From the NCBI RefSeq assembly GCF_000013645.1, contig NC_007951.1, positions 3,596,001 to 3,660,000 on the forward strand: a DNA stretch of 64,000 nucleotides. Direction: 5' to 3'. The stretch comes from Paraburkholderia xenovorans LB400 (lineage in GTDB: Bacteria > Pseudomonadota > Gammaproteobacteria > Burkholderiales > Burkholderiaceae). A program made the position numbers and the translations under genes. Under the pieces are notes generated by a model, which was not told where the DNA came from, searched no databases, and saw only the letters and a program-made list of their open reading frames with translations. Position 1 is the first letter of the stretch, and each line of letters opens with the position of its first letter. This document shows positions 18,105-26,199 of this stretch, piece by piece.

Positions 18105-18203
18105 GGATACGTCGGCTGAGCACGTCGAAGCAGTGTTCTGTCGGTTCACGGTTGAGCCGACGGCAGGCCGGTGCTCTCAATTTTTTTTGACCATTTTCAC
18201 GAC
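18105..18203. repeat. Direct repeat copy of 46878-46977
   Basis: About 95 bases, including TGAGCCGACGGCAGGCCGG, are nearly identical to the sequence immediately after the TetR stop at 46877. In this copy it is separated from the TetR fragment (17900-18010) by about 95 unrelated bases, while in the other copy the two are adjacent. The poly-T run is longer here (8 against 6). Confidence 0.85.
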
Positions 18204-18362
18204 TTGAGCCGGCGTTATGCCGTCCTCGATGACGGCATGGAATTCAGCCTGGTGCCTTGGCGACCGGTGATTGAACAGCGGCTGGGGCAGCGGATCGTCG
18301 CGACGGCGCGTGGTGGCGGTGTGTCGTGGAAGATCGGGCGGCAGCGATCCTCCCAATCGTAG
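18195..18362 (+). pseudogene. C-terminal tail of a DUF3363-type relaxase
   Basis: The frame ending at 18362 reads LSRRYAVLDDGMEFSLVPW, then RPVIEQRLGQRI and GGGVSWKIGRQR. This is the typical end of VirD2-like relaxases with a DUF3363 domain, found on Tn4371-like ICEs and IncP-related elements. Only about 50 codons remain; the N-terminal catalytic domain is absent. It is unrelated to the intact MobH relaxase upstream and marks a boundary with DNA from another mobile element. Confidence 0.65.
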
Positions 18363-18391
18363 ATACTTGGCTTGCTTAGTCTCGGCGTTTT

Positions 18392-19198
18392 TTATTTAGG
18401 CTCTGGTCTTGTAAAACGGCTGGGGGATTTGCCGAATAGCTGTTTAAAGGCATGAGTAAATGCCGAAGGCGTGGAATAGCCAATTGTTAATGCCACCTCT
18501 GTCACTGTAATGTCTGACCTCAACATTTCAAGCGAGCCAAGAAGCCGCATGCGTTGTCGCCATGTGTGATACGGCAAACCCGTAGCCCGCAGGAAATGTC
18601 GAGTAAATGTACGTGACGACATGCGAGCAAGACCTGCGGACTCATCGAGTGTATGGGCTAGATGTGGGGCGCTCTGAATTGTCAAGCAAACTTCAAGTAG
18701 TCTAGGTTCAGTAGGGAACGGCAGATTAAACGGGGCATCCGGCAGCGATTGCAACGAATCTAGCAGCACTTTAACCTTTCGTCCGTCTGCACCGTCTTCA
18801 TCATACTTAACAGGTATAGATGTACAGCCGTGATGGATGAATGCACGGACAAACTCATCCACCATTACCACCCGTGGCTCTTGATCTTGTATGGCTACAG
18901 CAGTTGGTTCGATATACAAACTTTCCAACTCGACCTCTTCGCCAATCCATAGGGTATGAACACAGCCAGGAGGTATCCACACTCCGTAGTCGGGCGGCAA
19001 TGTCAATGTAGTCGCCCCCGCTTGCACCTGCATCAGGCCATTTCGGGCGAATAGAAATTGCCACCAGACATGCTCGTGGCCCTGGACACAGGTTCCCCCC
19101 TTGAGGCTATATGCACGAAAATACACATGCCGAGGCAACTCCTTCAGCGAAGAGGTGCAGGCAAGACACCAATCCCGATTGTGGATTCTAGCCATCAC
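18392..19198 (-). CDS. nimR: AraC-family regulator, NimR-like
   Basis: 268 aa. N-terminal cupin-type sensor domain (HEHVWWQFLFARNG, PPGCVHTLWI) and C-terminal AraC double helix-turn-helix (about residues 165-262, ending FKQLFGKSPSRF). It is divergent to a CynX/NimT transporter, the same arrangement as nimR-nimT (yeaM-yeaN) in Escherichia coli, where NimR represses the transporter. Identity as NimR is inferred from architecture, length and neighbour. Local base composition is less GC-rich than the ICE core, suggesting separate acquisition. Confidence 0.75.
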   Translation of the reverse strand: MMARIHNRDWCLACTSSLKELPRHVYFRAYSLKGGTCVQGHEHVWWQFLFARNGLMQVQAGATTLTLPPDYGVWIPPGCVHTLWIGEEVELESLYIEPTAVAIQDQEPRVVMVDEFVRAFIHHGCTSIPVKYDEDGADGRKVKVLLDSLQSLPDAPFNLPFPTEPRLLEVCLTIQSAPHLAHTLDESAGLARMSSRTFTRHFLRATGLPYHTWRQRMRLLGSLEMLRSDITVTEVALTIGYSTPSAFTHAFKQLFGKSPSRFTRPEPK

Positions 19199-19222
19199 GA
19201 TCTAATCTCCGTTGGCAGCTAC

Positions 19223-19247
19223 TCGATATATGTTGGCATTGTATCGA
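19223..19247. promoter_or_regulatory. Inverted repeat in the nimR-nimT intergenic region
   Basis: TCGATA and TATCGA form an inverted repeat with 13 bases between, in the 107-base divergent promoter region. Its symmetry and central position make it a candidate regulator-binding site for both genes; not verified. Confidence 0.35.
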
Positions 19248-19305
19248 AAGCGCGCCTGGGATGCGACCGATATCCTATCGTTATTTAGTGCTAGGAATTA
19301 ATCGC

Positions 19306-20487
19306 ATGAAATATAAGCTGTTGCTGCCCTGGTTGATGGTGTTTGGTGCAGGCCTTTGCCTGCGTACCGGTATCTCGTCACTTTCCCCGGTGCTTGATAA
19401 AATCCAGCAGGAACTTGTCATCAGCAGTAGCTCCCTGGGCCTGTTGACTGCCATCCCGGTTGTCTGCATGGGTGTGTTGTCACCGCTCGGCCATGCCTTC
19501 GATCGCCATCTTGGTCTAAAAAAGTCCATGATTGTGGCGCTCGCCGTGCTAACGATAGGCTTGGCACTTCGCCTTCATGCAGAAACTTATGGCCTTCTCC
19601 TTCTGACCGCAGCATTGGTCGGTGTTGGTGACGCCATCATTCGGCCACTGTTGAGCGGCTTCATTAAAGAGACCTTTCACAATAAAACACATGCGGCTAT
19701 GGGGCTGTATGCCACAGCAATGGGTGTCGGTTCTGCCGCTGCTGCATACGCAACACCATTCCTGTCTAGCGGCACTGAGAGTTGGCAAGGCGGCCTAGCA
19801 TTTTGGGCAATCCCTGCGGCTGTAGCCGGCGTGTTGTGGGCCATGTGGCCAGGTGCTGCACATGAAGCTGCCCATGTGCAACATGGGCACAAGCATGGGC
19901 TAAATCGGCTGGAAGTAGCGGCATTGACGCTGTTCTTCGGTTTGCAGGCCGGCATCAACTACACGATTGTTGCGTGGCTGCCTAGCCTGTACCTTGCCTC
20001 GGGATTCTCCCAGCACGCGAGCAGCGCATTGATCGCACTGTTCCTAATACTACAGACATCGACTAGCCTGTTTTTTCCTGTTGTCATGCGAACCCTGCGT
20101 GCGGGCGTTGCCGGTGCAATGGTCACTTTCACCGCCTTGGCTATCGCTGGCTTCTTTATGCTGTGGTGGCTTCCACAGACAGTTTGGGGAGCGGCCGTGC
20201 TTCTTGGCGTTGCGACAGGTGGCTTATTCCCAATTGCGTTGCTTCTCCCGCTTGAATTTTCTTCGTCCCGCAGTGAAGCAACACGCCTAAGTGGCTTGAC
20301 ACAATCTGGGGGCTACCTGATAGCTGGTGTAACGCCGTGGATTGCCGGTATAGCGGCGGATCATATGGGCGCTGTCCGTGGTATTGCGTCGCAGAGCCTG
20401 CTTATGGGTATCGTGCTGATCGTCGTGGTCGGACAGGTGCGAGCATCCTATCGTCGCCATACAAAATACATCCGTGAAAAAGCGTAG
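19306..20487 (+). CDS. nimT: MFS transporter of the CynX/NimT family
   Basis: 393 aa with about 12 membrane segments. The N-terminal motif LRTGISSLSPVLDKIQQEL is characteristic of CynX/NimT carriers. NimT in E. coli exports 2-nitroimidazole; cyanate was proposed for CynX. The substrate here is unknown, but a nitroaromatic or related compound would fit an element loaded with aromatic catabolic genes. The ATG at 19306 follows AGGAAT; the in-frame extension from 19261 is less likely. Length equals that of E. coli NimT as I remember it. Confidence 0.8.
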   Translation: MKYKLLLPWLMVFGAGLCLRTGISSLSPVLDKIQQELVISSSSLGLLTAIPVVCMGVLSPLGHAFDRHLGLKKSMIVALAVLTIGLALRLHAETYGLLLLTAALVGVGDAIIRPLLSGFIKETFHNKTHAAMGLYATAMGVGSAAAAYATPFLSSGTESWQGGLAFWAIPAAVAGVLWAMWPGAAHEAAHVQHGHKHGLNRLEVAALTLFFGLQAGINYTIVAWLPSLYLASGFSQHASSALIALFLILQTSTSLFFPVVMRTLRAGVAGAMVTFTALAIAGFFMLWWLPQTVWGAAVLLGVATGGLFPIALLLPLEFSSSRSEATRLSGLTQSGGYLIAGVTPWIAGIAADHMGAVRGIASQSLLMGIVLIVVVGQVRASYRRHTKYIREKA

Positions 20488-20495
20488 GTGCCACT

Positions 20496-20690
20496 ATAGA
20501 ACTGCGGTATTTGCGCTGCTTTCTAGCTGTAGCCGAAAGACTGCATTTCGCGCAAGCGGCCGAACGACTGCACATCGAACAGTCGCCGCTGTCGCGTGCA
20601 ATCAAGGAACTAGAGGACGAACCGGGCGCACAGTTATTCATTCATACCAGCCGCACCACGGCCTGTTGCCGCAGCAGTTATTAGGCAAGT
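20496..20690 (+). pseudogene. Truncated LysR N-terminal domain
   Basis: Reads IELRYLRCFLAVAERLHF, AQAAERLHIEQSPLSRAI and KELEDEPGAQLF, the helix-turn-helix of a LysR regulator, starting at ATA instead of ATG. After about 55 codons the frame is lost and the sequence passes into a duplicated MarR segment. It resembles but is not identical to the tciR-like gene at 50159, so it is a remnant of a second LysR gene. Confidence 0.8.
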
Positions 20691-20697
20691 CGTTGGC

Positions 20698-21032
20698 AGT
20701 CGATTCATCTTCGGTGACGAGGCTGTTAGATCGGCTTGAGAAGAAGGGCATGAGCCAGAGAGCGGCGCAAGAGCGCGCCGATCGCCCGCACGATCGAAGA
20801 GTGATCGAAATTGTTCTGACTGAGCGCGGAAACAAGGCGATAGACGAGTTGAAGTCTCATTGGCGCTCCGCGCTTGCGGAATTGACGGAGGCGCTCAAAC
20901 AAAGCGAGATACATGCCTTATTGCGCCTGCCGCAATTGTGCAATCAGGACGCGCTTCAACTTGACCTCGATAGCAAACCGTTGTCCCTCACAGAACCACG
21001 GCCGTGAAACGGGAATCGGGGCCGCTTCATGG
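20698..21032 (+). pseudogene. Duplicate of the marR 3' half
   Basis: 335 bases are almost identical (I count three substitutions) to 49828-50162, covering the C-terminal two thirds of the MarR gene, its stop and the first bases of tciR. Here it is fused behind the LysR fragment and has no MarR start. An open frame across both (from 20474) exists but is an accident of the fusion. Confidence 0.9.
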
Positions 21033-21115
21033 TGCTATATACATGGGCACGTAGCCTCACAGCTCATCGCTCCCTGAACAAGGGCGTGGTCAATTGACGG
21101 CTTACGATTCGTTCG

Positions 21116-21340
21116 ATGTCACGCAAAGGGTGCTCGCCTGACAACGCCGCCTGCGAGGGCTTCTTCGGCAGGCTGAAGACGGAAATGTTCTACCCTCGAG
21201 ACGGGAAAGCCGCGAGCATCGAGCAGTTCACCCAGGCCCTGGACGCATACATCCGCTGGTACAACGAGAAACGGATCAAGATCTCACTGGGCGCTCTCAG
21301 CCCTGTTGAATATCGCAAGAGCCTGGGGCTCATGGCATAA
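21116..21340 (+). pseudogene. IS3-family transposase, C-terminal fragment
   Basis: 74 codons reading SRKGCSPDNAACEGFFGRLK and YIRWYNEKRIKISLG, the C-terminal part of an IS3/IS150-group integrase-type transposase including the catalytic Glu region. The N-terminal two thirds and both ends of the insertion sequence are missing; upstream frames contain a stop. It is a dead remnant in the scar zone. Confidence 0.85.
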
Positions 21341-21418
21341 CCAGTCCAAGAAATCCGCCGCACCCCCGGTGGCTCAGATTTACTTCGGCGCGGACACTTT
21401 GGGCAAGGACAACGCAAG

Positions 21419-21802
21419 ATGCGCTACGACTTCATTCCCACGGCCGTTTTCACGGACCCCAGCATCGGAACCGTGGGATACAGCGAGGCGCAGGCGCGCG
21501 AAGAATTCGGGGAAGTGGCGGTGTATCGAAGCGCGTTCAGGCCGCTCAAGCACACTCTGTCGGGCAGCACCGAGCGCGCCCTGGTCAAGTTGGTGGTAGA
21601 TACCGCCAGCGACCGCGTCGTAGGCCTGCATATTGTTGGCCAGGACGCAGGCGAGATTGTGCAGGGGTTCGCAGTGGCCATAAAGGCCGGGGCTACCAAA
21701 GCCGTATTTGACAGCACTATCGGCATCCATCCGACTTTGGCTGAAGAGATCGTGACACTGCGCAATCCGGTCGCGAGTCCGGCAAGCGCCCTTGACATTT
21801 AA
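21419..21802 (+). pseudogene. Glutathione reductase C-terminal fragment
   Basis: About 127 codons covering the dimerisation domain of a pyridine-nucleotide disulfide oxidoreductase: TAVFTDPSIGTVGYSEAQA, RALVKLVVD and the glutathione-reductase-like IGIHPTLAEEIVTLR with the active-site His. The FAD and NAD(P) domains (about 320 residues) are missing and IS3 sequence abuts it, so it cannot be functional. The next 178 bases hold no gene I can support. Confidence 0.8.
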
Positions 21803-21980
21803 CCTGCCGGCACTCGCACCTGAGCCGAGCTCACGCTCGAGCTGGCGCAAGAGCGTCGCCCGCAGCACTCACTTGGAGGCCGCGACGCGACCCCGATGCA
21901 GACCTACTAGGCGGCGCACGCATTTTTCTGACGCCGTTATCGCTCGTTTGCAGCGCTGCGAGCACCGGGCTGGAGTCGTG

Positions 21981-22937
21981 CTACGGTCTCCGACCAATCC
22001 GGTATGAGCGCGGCGAAATGCCGAACATCCGCTTGAATGCGCGGCTGAAGTAGGCGTTATTCCAGAAACCCCATCGCATCGCGATCCCGGCCACGGACAG
22101 CGACGAGTGCATCGCATTGCCGAGGTCCTCTTTGCACCGCAGAAGACGCCGATGGGTGACGTAGGTCGACACTCCCAGTTCCTCGGCGCTGAAGAGCCCA
22201 TGCAGCGTGCGTACCGACATTCCGTTGGCCGATGCAATCGCATGCGGGTCGAGCCTCGGGTTGGCCAGGTTCAACTCAATGTACGATTTCACCCTGAGCA
22301 GCCGGAGTTCGCGCTCGTTGGCCTCATCGGTTCGAAGCTCGAGCAACTCGGAAACCATCGAGGTTGCCAGATGGACTGCGACGCTGCCAAGCGATGTCCT
22401 GGCAATCACTCCGGAAGACGTATGGCCGCTGCGGACCTCCTCGATCAAGGACGCCAGCAACTTACCCGCGCCTGACACTGCGTCGAACGGCCTGCCCGCA
22501 ACATCCGAAAGCCTGCTCCCAGCAAACGCAAGACTTGCGTGCGGCAACTGCAGCACATGCAGGTCGAAGTCCTCGTCGAACTCAAGCTCGAAGGGATAGT
22601 TCGAGTCGTAGAGCACGAACTGCATCGGTGCAACCTGGACAGTTCGGCCGTGCTGGCTGACTTTCCATCGGGCTTTGGGCGCAAAGCCGAACATCAGGCA
22701 TTCATCGCTCGACAGGCGGATCAGTGCGCTGGTTCTCGCCACGCGCTGTGGCGAAGCGCGAACAACCGTAAGCTCCGCCTCGCCCAGTCGCTCGTTGTGC
22801 AGGCTTGCTCGGAACTCGCCTGCACGGGGAGGCTGCACGCTCGACGGGATGAACGTACTCGAAACGACCTCGTTCCAGTACGGGAGGCGATCCGCCATCG
22901 CCATCCCGTCCGTGGTGAAGCAGGAGCTCGTCTGCAT
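21981..22937 (-). CDS. AraC/XylS-family regulator of the nitrilase island
   Basis: 318 aa from the ATG at 22937. The N-terminal sensor (AraC_binding_2-like, with FVLYDSNYPFELEF) is followed by a C-terminal AraC helix-turn-helix pair (about residues 215-315, ending AFKRMFGISPRSYR). It is divergent to the ligase gene with 212 bases between. Nitrilase genes in Rhodococcus are controlled by an AraC/XylS protein (NitR), so a role as substrate-responsive activator of the neighbouring operon is plausible but inferred from position only. Confidence 0.8.
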   Translation of the reverse strand: MQTSSCFTTDGMAMADRLPYWNEVVSSTFIPSSVQPPRAGEFRASLHNERLGEAELTVVRASPQRVARTSALIRLSSDECLMFGFAPKARWKVSQHGRTVQVAPMQFVLYDSNYPFELEFDEDFDLHVLQLPHASLAFAGSRLSDVAGRPFDAVSGAGKLLASLIEEVRSGHTSSGVIARTSLGSVAVHLATSMVSELLELRTDEANERELRLLRVKSYIELNLANPRLDPHAIASANGMSVRTLHGLFSAEELGVSTYVTHRRLLRCKEDLGNAMHSSLSVAGIAMRWGFWNNAYFSRAFKRMFGISPRSYRIGRRP

Positions 22938-23011
22938 ATTGCACTCCAGGACAAGAAACGCTGCGCTAGGAGGAAAACTTTTGTGGCTTTTGCATCCTAC
23001 ATTGCGATGCC

Positions 23012-23076
23012 CGCAGCGACACATAGGTCTTGCACGGGGTCCCGCATGTCCGTCGGGCGCCTGAACGCAGACACAT
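23012..23076. promoter_or_regulatory. Candidate AraC half-sites before the ligase-nitrilase operon
   Basis: CGCAGCGACACAT (23012-23024) and CGCAGACACAT (23066-23076) are imperfect direct repeats about 54 bases apart in the divergent region. AraC/XylS proteins bind direct repeats, so these are candidates; spacing is larger than usual and no promoter boxes were assigned. Confidence 0.25.
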
Positions 23077-23149
23077 GCCGAAGTGCAGAGGCATCGGCGT
23101 CAGTCGTAGCGAAAACGGCAAATAGGACGAACTACCACGAGAGGAAGAC

Positions 23150-24730
23150 ATGAAGATCGAGCCGGGACTGGCCATCGCGACTGCGGCAACGCAGTATGCC
23201 GAACGCACCGCACTGGTGACGGACGACGGACAGGAAACATACTTTGAACTCAACAGGCAGGCGAACAAGGCTGGTTCCGCAATCGCTGATCGACTAAAAA
23301 TCCCGCGGGGCAGCGCCATCGGGGTTTTGTCGTACAACCGAAGGGAAATTGTTCACTGCTGGCTCGGTTTCGACAAGTTCGGATTTCCTCGCGTCGCCTT
23401 GCATGCGCATCTCCCGATCCAGACTCACATCGCGACTTTACGTGCCGCGAAGGCGCGGGTTCTGGTGTTCGATGTGCGGTTCGCGCAGGCGATCGCCGAG
23501 CATCTCGACGCGCTCAAGGCCCTCCATCTGGTCGGCATCGGTGCAGAACACGAGGTGCCTGGATGGGCGACTCCCTTTGCCACTCTGCTAGATCAAGCGA
23601 GTGACGAGGAGCCGCACTTCGAGGTGGACGATGACGCTCCCTACTATCTTCAGCCGACGAGCGGCACTACTGGCATGCCCAAGCTCTGGGAAATGTCCCA
23701 CCGCGCATGGCTGGCGATGGTCTCGCAGAATCTGGAGCACCTGGACTCCTTTGGTCCCAACGCGGGCTCTCTCTCCAAGGACGACGTGTGCCTGCATTTC
23801 CATTCTCTGCAATGGTGCAGCGGTGCACACAATCTCTACCCGCACCTCGTCCGGGGAGCCCGGAACGTGATACTGGACGACGAGCGGTTCGATCCAGGGA
23901 GGGTGGTCGATGCAATCGTGCGACACGGGGTCACCAATGCCTTCGTGCCAGGCCCCCTGCTACCTCAGCTCCTCGACGAAATCGAATCGCGCGGCGGCAT
24001 CGAGCACTGCCTGCGCAGGCTGATCGTCTTCTTTGCCACGCCCGAGCTGCTGCAACGGACCAGCCGGTTGCTGGGCGACGTGTGGTGCCATGCGTACGGT
24101 GTCACTGAGATGGGAGGCGTCGCGACGCGGTTGCTGTGGAGCGATGTAGAGGACGATGAACGCCGCTGGGGAAGCATCGGCCGACCCGCGTCGTTCCTAT
24201 TTCAGCTGGACGTCGTCAATGATCTCGGCGAACGGCAGGCGCCGGGCGAAGTTGGCGAGATCCGCGCACGCAGTCCAATGTCTCGCGGTCGTTACGTAGA
24301 CCGGCTGGATCTTTCAGCACTCGACGCCAATGACTGGTTCAAACCCCGCGATTTGGCCTACATGGACGAGTGTGGTTTCGCCTACTACGTCGATCGCTGC
24401 ACCGACGTCATCAACATCAACGGCCGCACCGTCTACCCACATACGGTCGAAGAACAGATCCTTGCGCACCCGAGCGTGCGGCAGTGCGGCGTCGTCGCGG
24501 TGCGCATCGGCGGGGTGGATCGCCTGGTGGCGGGCGTCGCGCTGCGTCCCGGCGCCGAATCCGGCGACGCCATGGCAGCCGAAATCCGTCTTGCCGGTTG
24601 TAAGAGACTAAAGCCCCACGAGACACTGCACGCCGTGTTCATCCTGGACGAGCTGCCGACCGTGCTCTCCGGCGCGAAGGTTAGACGCGCCGACCTGCAG
24701 GCGCAGCTCACGGCACGGCATGCGGGTTGA
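23150..24730 (+). CDS. AMP-dependent acyl-CoA ligase/synthetase (ANL superfamily)
   Basis: 526 aa. The P-loop-like A3 motif TSGTTGMPK lies at about residues 170-178, followed by the unusual LWEMSH instead of the common GV..SH. A5 is YGVTEMGG, A7/A8 are RDLAYMDECGFAYYVDR and TDVININGRTVYP, and the C-terminal Lys motif reads SGAKVRR, close to the usual GK..R. All catalytic elements are present, so it should activate a carboxylic acid to the acyl-AMP and probably the CoA thioester. Substrate is unknown; an acid released by the nitrilase encoded downstream is one possibility. GAGG sits 5 bases before the ATG. The downstream gene overlaps it by 11 bases. Confidence 0.85.
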   Translation: MKIEPGLAIATAATQYAERTALVTDDGQETYFELNRQANKAGSAIADRLKIPRGSAIGVLSYNRREIVHCWLGFDKFGFPRVALHAHLPIQTHIATLRAAKARVLVFDVRFAQAIAEHLDALKALHLVGIGAEHEVPGWATPFATLLDQASDEEPHFEVDDDAPYYLQPTSGTTGMPKLWEMSHRAWLAMVSQNLEHLDSFGPNAGSLSKDDVCLHFHSLQWCSGAHNLYPHLVRGARNVILDDERFDPGRVVDAIVRHGVTNAFVPGPLLPQLLDEIESRGGIEHCLRRLIVFFATPELLQRTSRLLGDVWCHAYGVTEMGGVATRLLWSDVEDDERRWGSIGRPASFLFQLDVVNDLGERQAPGEVGEIRARSPMSRGRYVDRLDLSALDANDWFKPRDLAYMDECGFAYYVDRCTDVININGRTVYPHTVEEQILAHPSVRQCGVVAVRIGGVDRLVAGVALRPGAESGDAMAAEIRLAGCKRLKPHETLHAVFILDELPTVLSGAKVRRADLQAQLTARHAG

Positions 24731-26144
24731 CATGCAGCTGATCGCAGGACAGCTCACCCACCATGGATTGATGCGCGCAGGCCACCAGCGCATCCTCTCT
24801 AGAGTTGATGGCAGCGGAAAGACGGGTTTCGAACTGGCTGCGGTCGTGGCTGCATTGGCTGGCAATCTGGCAGAGCGTGGCCTGCGCCGGAAGCGCATCG
24901 GCCTTTGGTATTCGAACAGCATCGCTGCCGTCGAAGCATTTCTCGCCGTGGAGTGGCTGGGGGCGGTCCGCGTAGCCGCCGATCCCGCCCTAGCGGTGGA
25001 CGAAGCGCGCAAGCTCTTTCTGGCGGCAGGGGTCGACCGCATCGTCGCCGATCCGGAGCACGCAGATCTGCTCGGAGGCGATGCGCTGGTGCACAGCGAC
25101 GCAACGCCACTGGAGGGGACGGCTCTCTCGCCCGGTGAGTGGGTTCGCGACGAACCTGCCGTCGTCTACCCAAGGCAGATCACAAACGGCGAGCTGGTGG
25201 CTGTCACGATGTCGTACCGGAACTGGGCTGCATCGCTGACGACGAGCATGCGTCTATTCATGACGGGCGCATACGGCGCTCCCGTTAGCGGCGACGACCA
25301 CTTTCTTACGACCCAGCAGATCATTCATGGGACTTGTCAGATCGGGACATTTCCTTTCATCGCCATGGGCCTGCCGCAAGTCGTACTCCCTCGCTTCGAT
25401 GTCGCCACCGTCTTGCGGGCGATCTCGGATCACAAAGTGACTTCCGTGGTGTTGATCTCAGAAATGGTCAAGCGGATCAGTGCCGCTGAAGGCGTGGACA
25501 TGTACCCGCTGCACCGTCTTCGTCGGGTCGTCTATGGCGGTGCACCTCTGGGCGTCGATGAGTTGCAGATAGCGATCGATGCGTTCGGGCCTTCGCTGCA
25601 CCAGATCTATGGTCGCATGGAAGCAGGCTGGCCCTTGTCGATCCTGCGTGGGGACGAGCTTTGCCACGACGGCAGATTGCGCGAAGACCGAATGAACAGC
25701 TGCGGACGCCCGATCGCCGGCATCGAAGTCACCGTCGGCGGACATCATGACGGCCCAGCCGAAGGGGAACTGTGCGTTCGTGCCGATACCGTCGTCAAGG
25801 AGTTCGCCGACAACGACGGCTGGTGCCACACAGGCGACATCGTCCGTCGAGACGGCGACGGGTTCCTGTTCCATTTGGGACGATCTGATCGCCAGATCAA
25901 TTGCGCTGGATACCACATCTATCCCGAGGAGATCGAAGAGGCTCTCATGGCAATTCCCGGGATTCGTCAGGCACGCGTTACAGGCGAGGACATGCCACCT
26001 TGGGGCATCACGCTGGTTGCTGAACTGGTGACCGAGGACTCGCAAGCCTCCGACGAGGAATGGACGCAGCGCATTCGCGCCGAACTCGGGATGCGCCTTG
26101 CCAAATTCAAGGTCCCCCGCGTTGTTCGAGTGCTCTCCGCCTGA
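24720..26144 (+). CDS. Degenerate ANL-superfamily protein lacking P-loop and catalytic Lys
   Basis: 474 aa, clearly an ANL fold: A7/A8 are well kept (HTGDIVRRDGDGFLF, then GYHIYPEEIEEAL). However, where TSGTTG..K should be the sequence reads VVYPRQITNGELVAVTM, A5 is YGRMEAGW, and the protein ends at KFKVPRVVRVLSA, before the A10 region that carries the adenylation Lys. It is therefore unlikely to adenylate by itself. Translational overlap with the complete ligase suggests a regulatory or structural partner, or a domain working only on a pre-formed adenylate. Decay of a second ligase is possible, but the open frame over 474 codons argues for selection. Confidence 0.8.
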   Translation: MRVDMQLIAGQLTHHGLMRAGHQRILSRVDGSGKTGFELAAVVAALAGNLAERGLRRKRIGLWYSNSIAAVEAFLAVEWLGAVRVAADPALAVDEARKLFLAAGVDRIVADPEHADLLGGDALVHSDATPLEGTALSPGEWVRDEPAVVYPRQITNGELVAVTMSYRNWAASLTTSMRLFMTGAYGAPVSGDDHFLTTQQIIHGTCQIGTFPFIAMGLPQVVLPRFDVATVLRAISDHKVTSVVLISEMVKRISAAEGVDMYPLHRLRRVVYGGAPLGVDELQIAIDAFGPSLHQIYGRMEAGWPLSILRGDELCHDGRLREDRMNSCGRPIAGIEVTVGGHHDGPAEGELCVRADTVVKEFADNDGWCHTGDIVRRDGDGFLFHLGRSDRQINCAGYHIYPEEIEEALMAIPGIRQARVTGEDMPPWGITLVAELVTEDSQASDEEWTQRIRAELGMRLAKFKVPRVVRVLSA

Positions 26145-26199
26145 TCAACGCCAGCCGCGGCTGTAGCGGAACTCCATTTACTTCAGATAGGACATCTAG

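Noticed and set aside
20474..21007. 177-codon frame spanning LysR and MarR fragments
   Set aside because: It starts in the wrong frame for LysR and joins a duplicated MarR part; the fusion is accidental and described as two pseudogenes.
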